Assembly (NCBI GenBank): GCA_045646845.1
Contig: JAZRLO010000043.1
Span: 38,325-102,324, forward strand
Reading direction: 5' to 3'
DNA length: 64,000 nt
Origin: HGM04593 sp045646845
GTDB taxonomy: Bacteria > Bacteroidota > Bacteroidia > Bacteroidales > Bacteroidaceae
Every line of letters starts with the position of its first letter. The stretch's first letter is position 1. Below are positions 8,688-16,892 of this stretch, piece by piece. The position numbers were made by a program, and so were the translations under genes. A model generated the notes under the pieces. The model searched no databases, was not told the DNA's origin, and saw nothing but the letters and a program-made list of their open reading frames with translations.

Positions 8688-9233
8688 ATGCCAACTTCTC
8701 TTTTTAAACTCTTCACTACATTTTTCCGCATTGGGCTCTTTACCTTTGGCGGTGGATATGCAATGATACCGCTTATAGAGAGTGATGTCGTTGGGCGTAA
8801 CCGTTGGGTGAAAAAAGAGGAATTCGTGGATCTGTTGGCAGTTGCGCAGTCGGCACCGGGTGTGTTTGCCGTGAACATGGCGGTGTTTGTGGGATATAAG
8901 TTGCGTGGAGTTCCTGGAGCTTTGGCGGCTGCCTTCGGTTGTGTATTGCCTTCGGTGATGATAATATTGCTGATAGCACTCTTCTTCCGTCAATTCCGCC
9001 ACATAGGGGTTGTGAACAACGTCTTCAAAGGAATACGCCCTGTGGTGGTTGCGCTCATAGCTGTGCCGGTCTTTAATGTGGCAAAGAGTGCAAAAGTGGG
9101 GTGGAGTACTGTGTGGATGCCGGTTCTTGCAGCATTCCTTATTGTGGCAATGGGAGTGTCTCCTGTGTATATAATTCTAATAGCCGGTATTGCTGGGTTT
9201 CTATGGGGCAAGTTTGGGAGGAACAAGGTATGA
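8688..9233 (+). CDS. Chromate transporter family protein, first half
   Basis: A 181-residue CHR-family (ChrA) protein with about six hydrophobic segments. The family signature at the N-terminus is clear: FRIGLFTFGGGYAMIPL, then the AVAQSAPGVFAVNMA segment and a Gly-Pro-rich VLPSVMIILL helix. In many bacteria ChrA is encoded as two short homologous proteins, and the next gene is its partner. The two open reading frames overlap by 4 nt (ATGA), so they are translationally coupled and probably form a heterodimer. Chromate/sulfate export is known for the family; the physiological substrate here is unknown. Confidence 0.92.
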   Translation: MPTSLFKLFTTFFRIGLFTFGGGYAMIPLIESDVVGRNRWVKKEEFVDLLAVAQSAPGVFAVNMAVFVGYKLRGVPGALAAAFGCVLPSVMIILLIALFFRQFRHIGVVNNVFKGIRPVVVALIAVPVFNVAKSAKVGWSTVWMPVLAAFLIVAMGVSPVYIILIAGIAGFLWGKFGRNKV

Positions 9234-9814
9234 TGATATTTCTGGAACTTTTCTATGCCTTTCTGAAGATTGGTCTTTTCTCCTTTGGAGGCGGATATGG
9301 TATGCTTTCTGTAATACAGAACGAGGTGGTCGAGCATCACGCTTGGCTCACCGCATCGGAGTTTACAGATATTGTGGCCGTAAGCCAGATGACTCCCGGT
9401 CCCATCGGAATAAATTCTGCTACTTATGTGGGCTATACGGCCGTGTTTAATGCTACAGGTTCCGAGGGACTTGCAGTCGTTGGCTCATTGGTTGCCTCAT
9501 TAGCGGTTATGTTGCCCTCAATAGTGCTTATGCTCATTGTAAGCCGTTACTTTATGAAGTACAGCAAACACTCCTTAGTGGAGTCTGTCTTTAAAGTTCT
9601 TCGCCCGGCTGTCGTGGGCCTTATAGCTTCAGCCGCTTTGCTGTTGATGACCGAGGAGAATTTCGGTTCGCCGACGGAAACGCCTTTGCAGTTCTGTGTA
9701 AGTGTGGCACTTTTTATTGCAGCTTTTGTGGCAATGAAGTTCTATAAAGTCAGTCCTATTCTGATACTGGTTCTTGCCGGAATATTCGGTGGCGTGTTCT
9801 ACGGAATGGTGTAG
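9230..9814 (+). CDS. Chromate transporter family protein, second half
   Basis: A 194-residue paralogue of the preceding protein, with the same signature: LKIGLFSFGGGYGMLSVI and AVSQMTPGPIGINSATYVGY, then five further hydrophobic segments. The reading frame is open upstream, but ATG 9230 is chosen because it overlaps the preceding stop codon as ATGA and places the family N-terminus correctly. The last 28 bp of the coding region (9785-9812) recur at 10955-10982, beyond an AT-rich insert; see the repeat entries. Confidence 0.92.
   Translation: MMIFLELFYAFLKIGLFSFGGGYGMLSVIQNEVVEHHAWLTASEFTDIVAVSQMTPGPIGINSATYVGYTAVFNATGSEGLAVVGSLVASLAVMLPSIVLMLIVSRYFMKYSKHSLVESVFKVLRPAVVGLIASAALLLMTEENFGSPTETPLQFCVSVALFIAAFVAMKFYKVSPILILVLAGIFGGVFYGMV
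9785..9812 (+). repeat. 28-bp direct repeat, left copy
   Basis: The 3' end of the second chromate transporter gene, TTCGG-T-GGCGTGTTCTACGGAATGGTGT. It matches 10955-10982 at 27 of 28 positions. Together the copies bracket a 1.14-kb AT-rich insert. Confidence 0.85.
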
Positions 9815-9835
9815 GATGTGTTGAGGAGTTGGTAA

Positions 9836-10351
9836 ACGAGAGAAACTCTTTTACTGAAGCTGAAAAAGGTCCTTGATGACTTGCATGTTATAAACGAAAA
9901 AGGTCTTCGTTCTGAACCAAATGGTATATATACATCCAATAGAATTAGATTGGATAGTAAGCATGTTGATTTTGAGACTTTGTTGGCGGAGAGTATTCAT
10001 GCTATACAAGATAATTTAGGAATGACGGGGAATGGAATATCCAAATTGGAATTTCAAGAACATGTATTAAAAGATATTTTTTATTATTATAAATACGAAT
10101 TTGAGAATGCTAAGTGGAAAGGTCTTTCAGCGAGTGATTCTAAAGAATATTTTAATTTTATAACCAAAATATTTGATATAAATGGAGTTTTAGATTTAAA
10201 TCAATTTGTATTAGGTATTAGTTCTTACTTTGATAAATTTCAGGAAAACTATAGCAAAAGCAATTCATACCAGCAATCTGGCAAGAATGAAAAAGAACTT
10301 GATTATAAATGGAGTTATTTCTTTGATATACTTGGAATACAATATAAATAA
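9836..10351 (+). pseudogene. 5'-truncated gene, possible degenerate zincin toxin remnant
   Basis: The frame is open from just after a TAA at 9833-9835 but has no ATG near its beginning; the first possible start is a TTG at 9881. The product has no signal peptide and looks like the C-terminal part of a larger protein. One stretch, DFETLLAESIHAIQDNLG, resembles the LLHExxHAxQ zinc-binding helix of metallopeptidase-type toxin domains, but the first His is Ala; a following EFQEH segment is where such proteins carry further conserved residues. The DNA is clearly more AT-rich than its neighbours. It lies directly after the left 28-bp repeat. Function not recognised; the zincin resemblance is a weak inference. 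Confidence 0.45.
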
Positions 10352-10357
10352 TAGAAA

Positions 10358-10936
10358 ATGAATCGAACCATCCTGTTTCTTTATATTATTATCTCATCTA
10401 CTTTTTGCTATGCATCGAATGTGAGCAAAATGGATAGTGTTCATGTTTGGCATGAGGTCTATGAGAACGATACAATTATTTTTGAAGAAATTCCACCCTT
10501 TGTCTTTTGTGGCTTAAAACAGTATCAGAATGAAACTGTTGTCGATTATGGCAGTTTGGACCCGGAAACATTGAATGCTATATGCAATGAATACATACGA
10601 ATGTACACAAGTGACATAATAAAAGATGTTTTGTCGGGGTATGGCAAGAAAACTTGTTCTGAAATTCTAAACCAGCATAAAGCAAGCAACGGTAAAAGGG
10701 CGGTAATGTTCATAAGAGTAAGACTGGATATGAAAGGAACAATTGTAGCTGTGCAGTTTTGTTATCATAAAAGTTTGTCATGCTTTTTTGCCAACAAAGA
10801 TATAATACGTAATAGCGACATAGTTGTTAGTCGTGGGCATACTCCGATTCTAATGAAATCTGGAATAGTTTTATCACCATGGATAACTTTCCCAATAGGT
10901 TCGGAAAAAGTTCAGGAATTCTTGCTTGAGCCATAA
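10358..10936 (+). CDS. Hypothetical secreted protein in AT-rich insert
   Basis: A 192-residue protein with a clear N-terminal signal peptide (MNRTILFLYIIISSTFCYAS) and a mature part rich in beta-type sequence (VMFIRVRLDMKGTIVAVQF). No family is recognised. Its start is 6 nt after the preceding truncated gene and base composition is equally AT-rich, so the two likely arrived together. The stop is 18 nt before the right-hand 28-bp repeat. A role as a periplasmic partner of the upstream remnant is possible but unsupported. Confidence 0.6.
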   Translation: MNRTILFLYIIISSTFCYASNVSKMDSVHVWHEVYENDTIIFEEIPPFVFCGLKQYQNETVVDYGSLDPETLNAICNEYIRMYTSDIIKDVLSGYGKKTCSEILNQHKASNGKRAVMFIRVRLDMKGTIVAVQFCYHKSLSCFFANKDIIRNSDIVVSRGHTPILMKSGIVLSPWITFPIGSEKVQEFLLEP

Positions 10937-10954
10937 AATATAAGCGATTTCCTG

Positions 10955-10982
10955 TTCGGCGGCGTGTTCTACGGAATGGTGT
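10955..10982 (+). repeat. 28-bp direct repeat, right copy
   Basis: Repeats the 3' end of the second chromate transporter gene with one C/T difference, followed by a TGA instead of TAG. It marks the right boundary of the AT-rich insert. Confidence 0.85.
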
Positions 10983-11026
10983 GACACTATATTTATATAA
11001 GGTGAAAATATAAGGAGTGAGAGCAA

Positions 11027-11260
11027 TCAAGCCTCACTCCTTTTGTCATTGTTCATGTCTTCTTCGCGCCGTCTGCGCATCTTCTCCCTTTTGTGTAGAA
11101 GAAACCAAAGCAATGTAAGTATTACAACCGATGCACCTACCGTTGCCCACTTCTCTCCTGAACTCATCTCATTGTTTCTTGGAAAGAAATAGATGTAAAT
11201 GACGGCTGTGTATATTGCAAGCAGGGCAACTGTCAGGCCCGGTTTTCTCATGAATCTCAT
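11027..11260 (-). CDS. Small two-helix membrane protein
   Basis: A 77-residue protein with two hydrophobic helices (about residues 8-26 and 39-57) joined by a short polar loop, ending in a strongly basic/acidic tail (HKREKMRRRREEDMNNDKRSEA). Such small proteins are common in Bacteroidales and have no assigned role. An in-frame second Met at residue 4 could be the true start. It stands alone, divergent from pyrH. Confidence 0.6.
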   Translation of the reverse strand: MRFMRKPGLTVALLAIYTAVIYIYFFPRNNEMSSGEKWATVGASVVILTLLWFLLHKREKMRRRREEDMNNDKRSEA

Positions 11261-11422
11261 AATCTCTGTTTTGATGGTTGTTTACGTTTATACAACAGTA
11301 CAAAGTTAAGCAAAAAAAACTTTATACCTTCCACCTTTAACCTTTTGCTTTAATTTATAGCATAATTTAATAAAAAGCCCTATTTTTACACATAGAAACA
11401 AAATCCAATAAACTCAAACAAT

Positions 11423-12133
11423 ATGGCAAAGTTCAAACGCATTCTTTTAAAGCTCAGCGGCGAGAGTCTCATGGGCGAGCAGGGCTACGGTATCGATGTG
11501 AAACGTCTGAACGAGTATGCGGCCCAGATAAAGGAGGTTGCAGAAATGGGTGTACAGATAGGTATAGTCATCGGCGGCGGCAATATCTTCCGTGGCCTTA
11601 CAGGTGCTGGCAAGGGCTTCGACCGCGTCAAGGGTGACCAGATGGGCATGATGGCGACAGTAATCAACAGTTTAGCGCTCAGTTCTGCGCTCGGTGCTGC
11701 AGGTGTTCCCAACAAGGTCCTTACAGCTATCCGCATGGAGCCTGCCGGCGAGTTCTATACCAAATGGAAAGCTATCGAAGCAATGGAAAATGGCATGGTC
11801 GTAATTATGGCTGCCGGTACAGGAAGTCCTTATTTCACTACCGATACGGGCTCGTCGCTCCGCGGTATCGAAATTGAAGCGGATGTCATGCTTAAAGGTA
11901 CCCGTGTCGATGGTATTTATACCGCTGACCCAGAAAAGGATCCTACGGCCACCAAGTTCCACGACATCTCTTACGACGAGGTCATTTCACGCGGTCTCAA
12001 AGTCATGGATATCACTGCCACCGCAATGTGCCGCGAAAACAACCTTCCCATCTATGTGTTCAATATGGATGTGGTAGGCAATCTCAAGAAGGTTATGGAG
12101 GGTGAGGAGATAGGCACTTTCGTGCATCCTTGA
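11423..12133 (+). CDS. pyrH: UMP kinase
   Basis: A 236-residue UMP kinase of the amino-acid-kinase fold, which phosphorylates UMP to UDP in pyrimidine synthesis. Visible motifs: FKRILLKLSGESLMG at the N-terminus, the GIVIGGGNIFRG glycine loop, GDQMGMMATVINSLAL, AAGTGSPYFTTD, and VDGIYTADPEKDPTA in the nucleotide-binding region. Length is typical. Upstream DNA is AT-rich without a clear promoter match; a strong hairpin terminator follows at 12194-12230. Confidence 0.97.
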   Translation: MAKFKRILLKLSGESLMGEQGYGIDVKRLNEYAAQIKEVAEMGVQIGIVIGGGNIFRGLTGAGKGFDRVKGDQMGMMATVINSLALSSALGAAGVPNKVLTAIRMEPAGEFYTKWKAIEAMENGMVVIMAAGTGSPYFTTDTGSSLRGIEIEADVMLKGTRVDGIYTADPEKDPTATKFHDISYDEVISRGLKVMDITATAMCRENNLPIYVFNMDVVGNLKKVMEGEEIGTFVHP

Positions 12134-12193
12134 TTTCTCTTTGAAAATGTAAGAGGGCAACTAAAAAGGCTCTTTTTATTCAATCGTTCAACG

Positions 12194-12230
12194 ACGAGGG
12201 CAACCCAAAAATAAAATGGGTTGCCCTCGT
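12194..12230. terminator. bidirectional terminator hairpin, GAGGGCAACCC family copy 1
   Basis: A perfect 14-bp stem (ACGAGGGCAACCCA / TGGGTTGCCCTCGT) with an A-rich 9-nt loop, between convergent pyrH and the beta-helix gene. The same stem sequence recurs, less perfectly, at 20582 and 30557. Confidence 0.75.
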
Positions 12231-12252
12231 TGTGTGTGTTCCTGTGAGTCTG

Positions 12253-13917
12253 TTACTCCGCATCCTTTGTCAGCAACCAACCGCCGGTCTGCGTGGCTTC
12301 GAAGCTAAGAGCGTCGGCCGTTTCGCTGTAGGCATTCACAATACCGCCGTTAACGACTATGTCTGTGGTTGCCGCCACAGCGTTGTCATGTGCGCTTGCA
12401 ATGACTTTTCCATTGTTAACGGTGACAAGTTCGGCTGTTATGGCACGGCTCTTCTTGTCATCAGCAATATCCGTGTAGTTATCTCCTGTTGCAACCAGTG
12501 ATACCTGGCCGCCGTCGATTGTTACATCGCCATTGCAGTTGATGCCTTTTGAGCCTTTACCGTTGCATTCTATGGCTATTGTACCGTCGGTAATGCTGAT
12601 GTTGCCTTCGCTCTTGATGCCGCCGGCAGATGTCTCGTCGCTTGTTACCGTTCCGTTGGAGAAGCCTGTCAGTTTGCCGCCTGTGAACGAAACCGCACCG
12701 TCGCAATTGACAATCTTTGAACCGTTGCCGTTGACTGTTGCCTGCACTGTTCCGCCGCTCTGTGTGTAGTTTCGTGTGACCTTTATTGCAGAACTCTTTT
12801 CTTCGGTTGTGACAATCTTTATGAGACCGCCCTTTATGAATGCGTCCGGTATCACGGCCGGGTCAGGTACGGGTTCTTCGTATTCGACCTTTATCGCTTC
12901 GCTTCCCGATGTGATGTCAAGCTTGCCGGCTTCTATGGTGAGTGTTCCCTCACTGCAGTCAATTCCGTTATTCGTGGCGTTTATGGTAATTGACGGTGAT
13001 GCCGTGGTTGTACGCCCTACAATGAATTTATCCTTTGTGCGGAATCCGTCCTTTGCTGCATTGACTATGTTGATGTTGCCGCTGCGTATCCTTATATAGT
13101 CGTCGCTGCATATGCCGTGTCCTCCCAAACTTGTTACGTTGAGCGTTCCCTCGCCATTGAAAATGAGCTGGCCTTCGCTGAACAGTGTTCCTTTCTGGTC
13201 CTCCTCGTTCCCGTCTGCCGCAATAACAGGTGCATTGTATGTGGCACCATCGCACAGAGTGTTGGTGGTTCCATTCAGCAGTGTGAAATATACGGTTTTT
13301 CCGCTCTGTATGTTTATTGCAGGTCCTGTAGGGTTGGTGAGGCTCAGATTTTGCATCATTATCTGAAACTTTTTCTCGCTGTATATCTTCAACGAACCAT
13401 TGCTGCATTTTCCGGTTACTCTGTACGCGACTTTACTGCGTGCGGAGTTTATGACTATATGGCAACCTTCTATCGTTGCCTTTATATCGCTAGGTAGGCT
13501 ACTGGTCTTGACTCCTGTTTCGCTGAATGTGATTGTTATTGTTCTCTCACTAAGGTAGTTTTCGACAAAATCTCCCGATTCATCGTCCAGTTCATCAGTG
13601 ATTATCTTCTCTACAATTTCGTTGTAGTTGCTTTCGTCAGATGTGTCAAATGCTACCCTCGGGTTGAGGTCGTAGAGCAGTTCTATGCCTTGGTTCGAGG
13701 ATGGGGCTATGTTCTTTATCTTTTCTGTCGCGAACCGGCTCTCAGTTCCGTCGTCCATGGTGAACTTGACGAGCAACTGTTCCGCATCGAATGTCATCTC
13801 CTTGTTCAGCTTGGTATCGACTGTCATGTAGGTCCCGTCCGTGTTGTTGACGTAAAGAACCTGTGCTTGTGTGGCGGCTGCCGTCAGCAAGCATGCCGTG
13901 AACAATGACTTTTTCAT
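12253..13917 (-). CDS. Secreted Cthe_2159-type beta-helix carbohydrate-binding protein
   Basis: A 554-residue exported protein: signal peptide (MKKSLFTACLLTAAATQAQ), an N-terminal ~100-residue beta domain (residues 20-85 resemble the beginning of the preceding small protein), then from about residue 120 a long right-handed beta-helix. Repeated turns such as GEGTLNV, ISITDGTIAIECNGKGSKGINCNG and VTIDGGQVSLVATG are visible. This matches the carbohydrate-binding family typified by Clostridium thermocellum Cthe_2159, which binds polyuronate/cellulose. It is last in a five-gene operon and overlaps the upstream gene by ATGA. I see no T9SS tail here. Members often accompany VTC-like and DUF4956 genes, as here. 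Ligand unknown. Confidence 0.8.
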   Translation of the reverse strand: MKKSLFTACLLTAAATQAQVLYVNNTDGTYMTVDTKLNKEMTFDAEQLLVKFTMDDGTESRFATEKIKNIAPSSNQGIELLYDLNPRVAFDTSDESNYNEIVEKIITDELDDESGDFVENYLSERTITITFSETGVKTSSLPSDIKATIEGCHIVINSARSKVAYRVTGKCSNGSLKIYSEKKFQIMMQNLSLTNPTGPAINIQSGKTVYFTLLNGTTNTLCDGATYNAPVIAADGNEEDQKGTLFSEGQLIFNGEGTLNVTSLGGHGICSDDYIRIRSGNINIVNAAKDGFRTKDKFIVGRTTTASPSITINATNNGIDCSEGTLTIEAGKLDITSGSEAIKVEYEEPVPDPAVIPDAFIKGGLIKIVTTEEKSSAIKVTRNYTQSGGTVQATVNGNGSKIVNCDGAVSFTGGKLTGFSNGTVTSDETSAGGIKSEGNISITDGTIAIECNGKGSKGINCNGDVTIDGGQVSLVATGDNYTDIADDKKSRAITAELVTVNNGKVIASAHDNAVAATTDIVVNGGIVNAYSETADALSFEATQTGGWLLTKDAE

Positions 13918-14372
13918 CTCCTTACAAACTTGGCTGTTCTGTCGTTTGCCTTTACTATATATATACCTTGGGGAATATTGGCTACACTTATGTGGCCTCC
14001 TTCGGTCTCTAAACGCGCGCTCAGAACTAATGATCCTGTAATACTGTAGATGCTAACTACTGTCCCTGCAGGGCAGTTGACGGCAATTTCGTCGCCGGGA
14101 AGTTGCTCAATAAGGTTGTCCTTCTCCTTTACGTTCTCAATGGCCGAGAAATCACCGAAGTAGATGCGGCTGACATCTGCCATGTATGCACTGCTCGTCG
14201 TGCCGTCAATTTGCTCGATGTTGATGCTCGGTCCGTTGAATGTCATCTCTTTAAAGTTGTCAAGGTCTATGACCTGATTCTCCACTCCGCCCATGTCTAT
14301 GAGCATTTGTTGCGCCATGCTGGGGGATGCGACTGTAGCCGCGAACAATATTGCAGTAAATGTTTTCTTCAT
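13914..14372 (-). CDS. Small secreted protein with T9SS-type C-terminal domain
   Basis: A 152-residue protein: signal peptide (MKKTFTAILFAATVASPSMA), a short beta domain (VIDLDNFKEMTFNG) and, from about residue 90, a sorting-domain-like module (VVSIYSITGSLVL...IPQGIYIVKANDRTAKFVRR) typical of type IX secretion cargo. The frame is open to 14393 but Met at 14372 gives the proper signal peptide. It starts 10 nt after the DUF2490 stop and overlaps the beta-helix gene by ATGA. A cargo that is little more than a sorting domain is unusual; it may be an anchor or adaptor for the beta-helix protein. Confidence 0.7.
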   Translation of the reverse strand: MKKTFTAILFAATVASPSMAQQMLIDMGGVENQVIDLDNFKEMTFNGPSINIEQIDGTTSSAYMADVSRIYFGDFSAIENVKEKDNLIEQLPGDEIAVNCPAGTVVSIYSITGSLVLSARLETEGGHISVANIPQGIYIVKANDRTAKFVRR

Positions 14373-14382
14373 AATGTACATT

Positions 14383-15246
14383 TTATAGGTCAATTGAATA
14401 ACCGATGCCTATGGCATGGCCTTTTGTCTTTTCTTCGTCATTGTCGTGCTGGAAAAGATAGTACAGCGAAACTTTGTTCTTCTTGTCTATCTTGTAGTCG
14501 GCGCCCAGACGGTATCTTAATCTGTCGAATCCTTTCCATTCGTCGAGACGTGTGTATAGCTCAACCGATGCGAAAGGTGTTATCTTGCAGTTCGCAATGT
14601 CCCACTTTGCCGTCAAGCGTGAGCGCAATGTAGTGTTGTGCTTTGCCTCCTTGAATTCCGGTGTTGTCTCTCTGACAACGAGTGTCGGTTCAATCTCGTT
14701 ATAGTCCGCGTCGAAATTCTGCTGCCAGCGGTATTTTGTCTCGTCGGTTGTGGCAGAATTTGTTCTGGTATATTGCACGCGCTCACGCAAAGAGAGCTCC
14801 ACCCGTCCTATCTTGTATTCTCCTGTCAATGTGATGTGAAAACGGTGACGTTCGGTCCAGTAGGCATGGTCAACGTTGTAGTCGCAATAAGTTCCGTAAC
14901 CTGGTACTTCGAACTGGTCTTCCCACTTGTATTTGGTCTCGTCAAGGCTGTGGTTGTACATGAAGATGTATCCTGCACTTGCTTTCAGCCATTTTGTGAA
15001 TTTGTAGCTTGCACCGGCACCCAGAGATACGCGGTCTATGTTGCTGACACCCTCAATGGTGCGGAGTTCAGCTTCAAAATCAAGTTTCAGCTTCTTGTTT
15101 ATCTTCTTCGATGCCTCTACCGTTGCCCAAACACCGAAGTCGTCATCACTGCTCTGTGCGTGAGTGTTGCTGAATGGGGCAATGGCCAGTATGGCTGTCA
15201 GTAGCACGACAGCCCATTTTTTCTTAGTTCTTGAGTTTGTATTCAT
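14383..15246 (-). CDS. DUF2490 outer-membrane beta-barrel protein
   Basis: A 287-residue protein with a signal peptide ending at THAQ (about residue 30), then alternating amphipathic strands ending in the aromatic/hydrophobic C-terminal strand (HAIGIGYSIDL), as expected for an outer-membrane barrel of about 12 strands. The pattern (WATVEASKKINKKLKLDFEAELR, FRxRxxYTR, FDRLRYRLGADYKI) fits DUF2490. Its start overlaps the DUF4956 gene by 23 nt, tying it to the operon. Likely role: outer-membrane conduit or anchor for the product of the inner-membrane partner; inferred from context only. Confidence 0.82.
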   Translation of the reverse strand: MNTNSRTKKKWAVVLLTAILAIAPFSNTHAQSSDDDFGVWATVEASKKINKKLKLDFEAELRTIEGVSNIDRVSLGAGASYKFTKWLKASAGYIFMYNHSLDETKYKWEDQFEVPGYGTYCDYNVDHAYWTERHRFHITLTGEYKIGRVELSLRERVQYTRTNSATTDETKYRWQQNFDADYNEIEPTLVVRETTPEFKEAKHNTTLRSRLTAKWDIANCKITPFASVELYTRLDEWKGFDRLRYRLGADYKIDKKNKVSLYYLFQHDNDEEKTKGHAIGIGYSIDL

Positions 15247-16066
15247 CTGTAGGGGTCTTTAATGTTGTATCAACTGAATTGTTTGACGATTGGCTCTTGT
15301 AATACATCTTTATGATTACCGCATCCTTCAGGAAGTCGATTGCTCCGACTTCGACTTTTTCAATCTTCAGTCCGGTGCGTTTTTCAAGGTCCGCTATCAG
15401 TTCGTCGCGCTTTTCGGGCATGATGAGGTTCACGTTGTCATATTTTATCACCTTGTATGAGTAGTGGCTGATGAGCAGTTTGCTTTCGCAAATCCATATT
15501 GACAGGATGAACAGCAGGTTTATTATAATGACCTCTCCAAGGCTGAGTTCGCTTACTATGAGTCCGTTTATGGCACTCATGGCTATGATGATGAAGAGGT
15601 AGGTCATCTCTCTTATCGCAACCTGTTCGGTACGGTATCTTATGATGCTGAATATGGCAAAGAGACCGAGCGCTATTCCGGCTTTGAGCTTGACGTCTCC
15701 AAGCACATATATGAGCATGAAGGTGCTTATGGCTATAAGAATGTATGTAAAGAAGAACTCGCCCCGCTTGCATTTGGGATAATAGAGCCCGCGTACGACA
15801 ATCATTATTGAGATAAGGTTAATGATGAATGCGATGAGAAGTTCCATTACATGTTCCGTGTCGAGGAAACTCGTGCTCTTCCTGTCTTCTTTCAGGTCAA
15901 CGGCTTTTTTGCTCTTGCCGTCCGTGTCATCATCATCACCGAAAGCCAATTCCGCTGTCAACGCAGCATTGGCGTAATTCGCGTTTCCTGCATATGCGAC
16001 ACATTCACCTGTACGTGTGAACAGTCCCAAAAGCAGTACAAGCAAAACTGTCGTAATCTGTTTCAT
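15224..16066 (-). CDS. DUF4956 inner-membrane protein with exported N-terminus
   Basis: A 280-residue membrane protein of the DUF4956 family. Residues 1-25 form a signal-like segment, then an acidic/basic linker (FGDDDDTDGKSKK), then about four transmembrane helices (roughly 70-195) with the family motif FSIIRYRTEQVAIREMTYLFIIIAM (key residues R-Y-R-T and R-E-x-T-Y), and a cytoplasmic C-terminal domain of about 85 residues (ELIADLEKRTGLKIEKVEVG). The extra N-terminal exported segment is longer than usual for the family. It overlaps the upstream VTC gene by ATGA. DUF4956 proteins commonly pair with VTC-like polymerases and may form the membrane pore of a synthesis-translocation machine, but no biochemistry is established. 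Confidence 0.85.
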   Translation of the reverse strand: MKQITTVLLVLLLGLFTRTGECVAYAGNANYANAALTAELAFGDDDDTDGKSKKAVDLKEDRKSTSFLDTEHVMELLIAFIINLISIMIVVRGLYYPKCKRGEFFFTYILIAISTFMLIYVLGDVKLKAGIALGLFAIFSIIRYRTEQVAIREMTYLFIIIAMSAINGLIVSELSLGEVIIINLLFILSIWICESKLLISHYSYKVIKYDNVNLIMPEKRDELIADLEKRTGLKIEKVEVGAIDFLKDAVIIKMYYKSQSSNNSVDTTLKTPTDEYKLKN

Positions 16067-16854
16067 GTTGTTTGTGTTTTATTATTGTTTTCTATTTTAC
16101 CTATCATAGTCAGCCTCTCCTTGAAGTTGTTGCGTTTGAGTCCCTTGTCCGTTAGTGCGCTGCCTATGCAGTATTTGCTGAAACCGGACCGCTTGATTCT
16201 TGTTCTCCATAGAATCTCATATGCCGGGGACGGAACGTTGCCGTCACGCTTGAGTTCAATAATCGCCGTCCTCTGCAACTTATCGCGTTTTCCGCTTCTC
16301 AAATGATGGAATTCGAGATTGAAGTCAATGGTCAGTCTCTCTGTCTTCTTGTAGTTTACCAGGGTGATACGGTTAAACCAATTCTCGATTGCAGGCGATA
16401 GCTCATCTATGGTGTACCAGGCATGCTTGCTCATGAACGGCACTATTTCGCCATACTCTTCCTGCAGGGTGTCCAACCCTTTGACCCGAATGCGTTTCTT
16501 CTTGGTGCGGCCGTGGTTGTTCTTGTTCTTTATCTCGAAAAACGTGGTGTCGCTGTCGAGGTATGTCCTGACACGGATTTTTTCCCTTACGGTCCTGCCG
16601 CAATGGTGCATGGTGTACATCTGGCAATCCTCCGTGTCGAAGTAAGTGGTGTGGTAGCGAGCGATGCGTTTGCCGTCAATTTCCTGAATGTAGTATTCTC
16701 CTTTGACTGCCGACAGGAATGCAAGCAACTGCTCGGACGAAGCCACGAATTTCGTGTCTGTCCTGTTCATGAGCTTTATGCCCGACATCTCCTCCAGTGT
16801 TATGGGAGGCAGTGCCTCGATGCGCTCTGTTATTCCTGTATGCAGTTTCTCCAT
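16063..16854 (-). CDS. VTC-like polyphosphate polymerase-domain protein
   Basis: A 263-residue soluble protein with a triphosphate-tunnel fold of the VTC4 type (polyphosphate polymerase domain). Tunnel residues are recognisable: R31/D33/K35 in NRTDTKF, YFDTED near 71-76, R94/R96 in KIRVRTY, E107/K109 in FFEIKNK, a basic RTKKKRIR run, E200/K202 in IIELKRDG, and the terminal GFSKY (K227). In VTC4 this fold makes polyphosphate from ATP. The frame is open 20 codons upstream, but ATG 16854 is preferred because the -7 box at 16893-16900 lies in that extension. First gene of the five-gene operon. Whether it makes polyphosphate here is inference. Confidence 0.87.
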   Translation of the reverse strand: MEKLHTGITERIEALPPITLEEMSGIKLMNRTDTKFVASSEQLLAFLSAVKGEYYIQEIDGKRIARYHTTYFDTEDCQMYTMHHCGRTVREKIRVRTYLDSDTTFFEIKNKNNHGRTKKKRIRVKGLDTLQEEYGEIVPFMSKHAWYTIDELSPAIENWFNRITLVNYKKTERLTIDFNLEFHHLRSGKRDKLQRTAIIELKRDGNVPSPAYEILWRTRIKRSGFSKYCIGSALTDKGLKRNNFKERLTMIGKIENNNKTQTT

Positions 16855-16892
16855 CAGTGTCTTATTGTCCCGAAATCTGGTGTACGCAATGG

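Noticed and set aside
9101..9229. Upstream extension of the second chromate transporter
   Set aside because: It overlaps the preceding gene in another frame; the ATGA junction at 9230 is the natural start.
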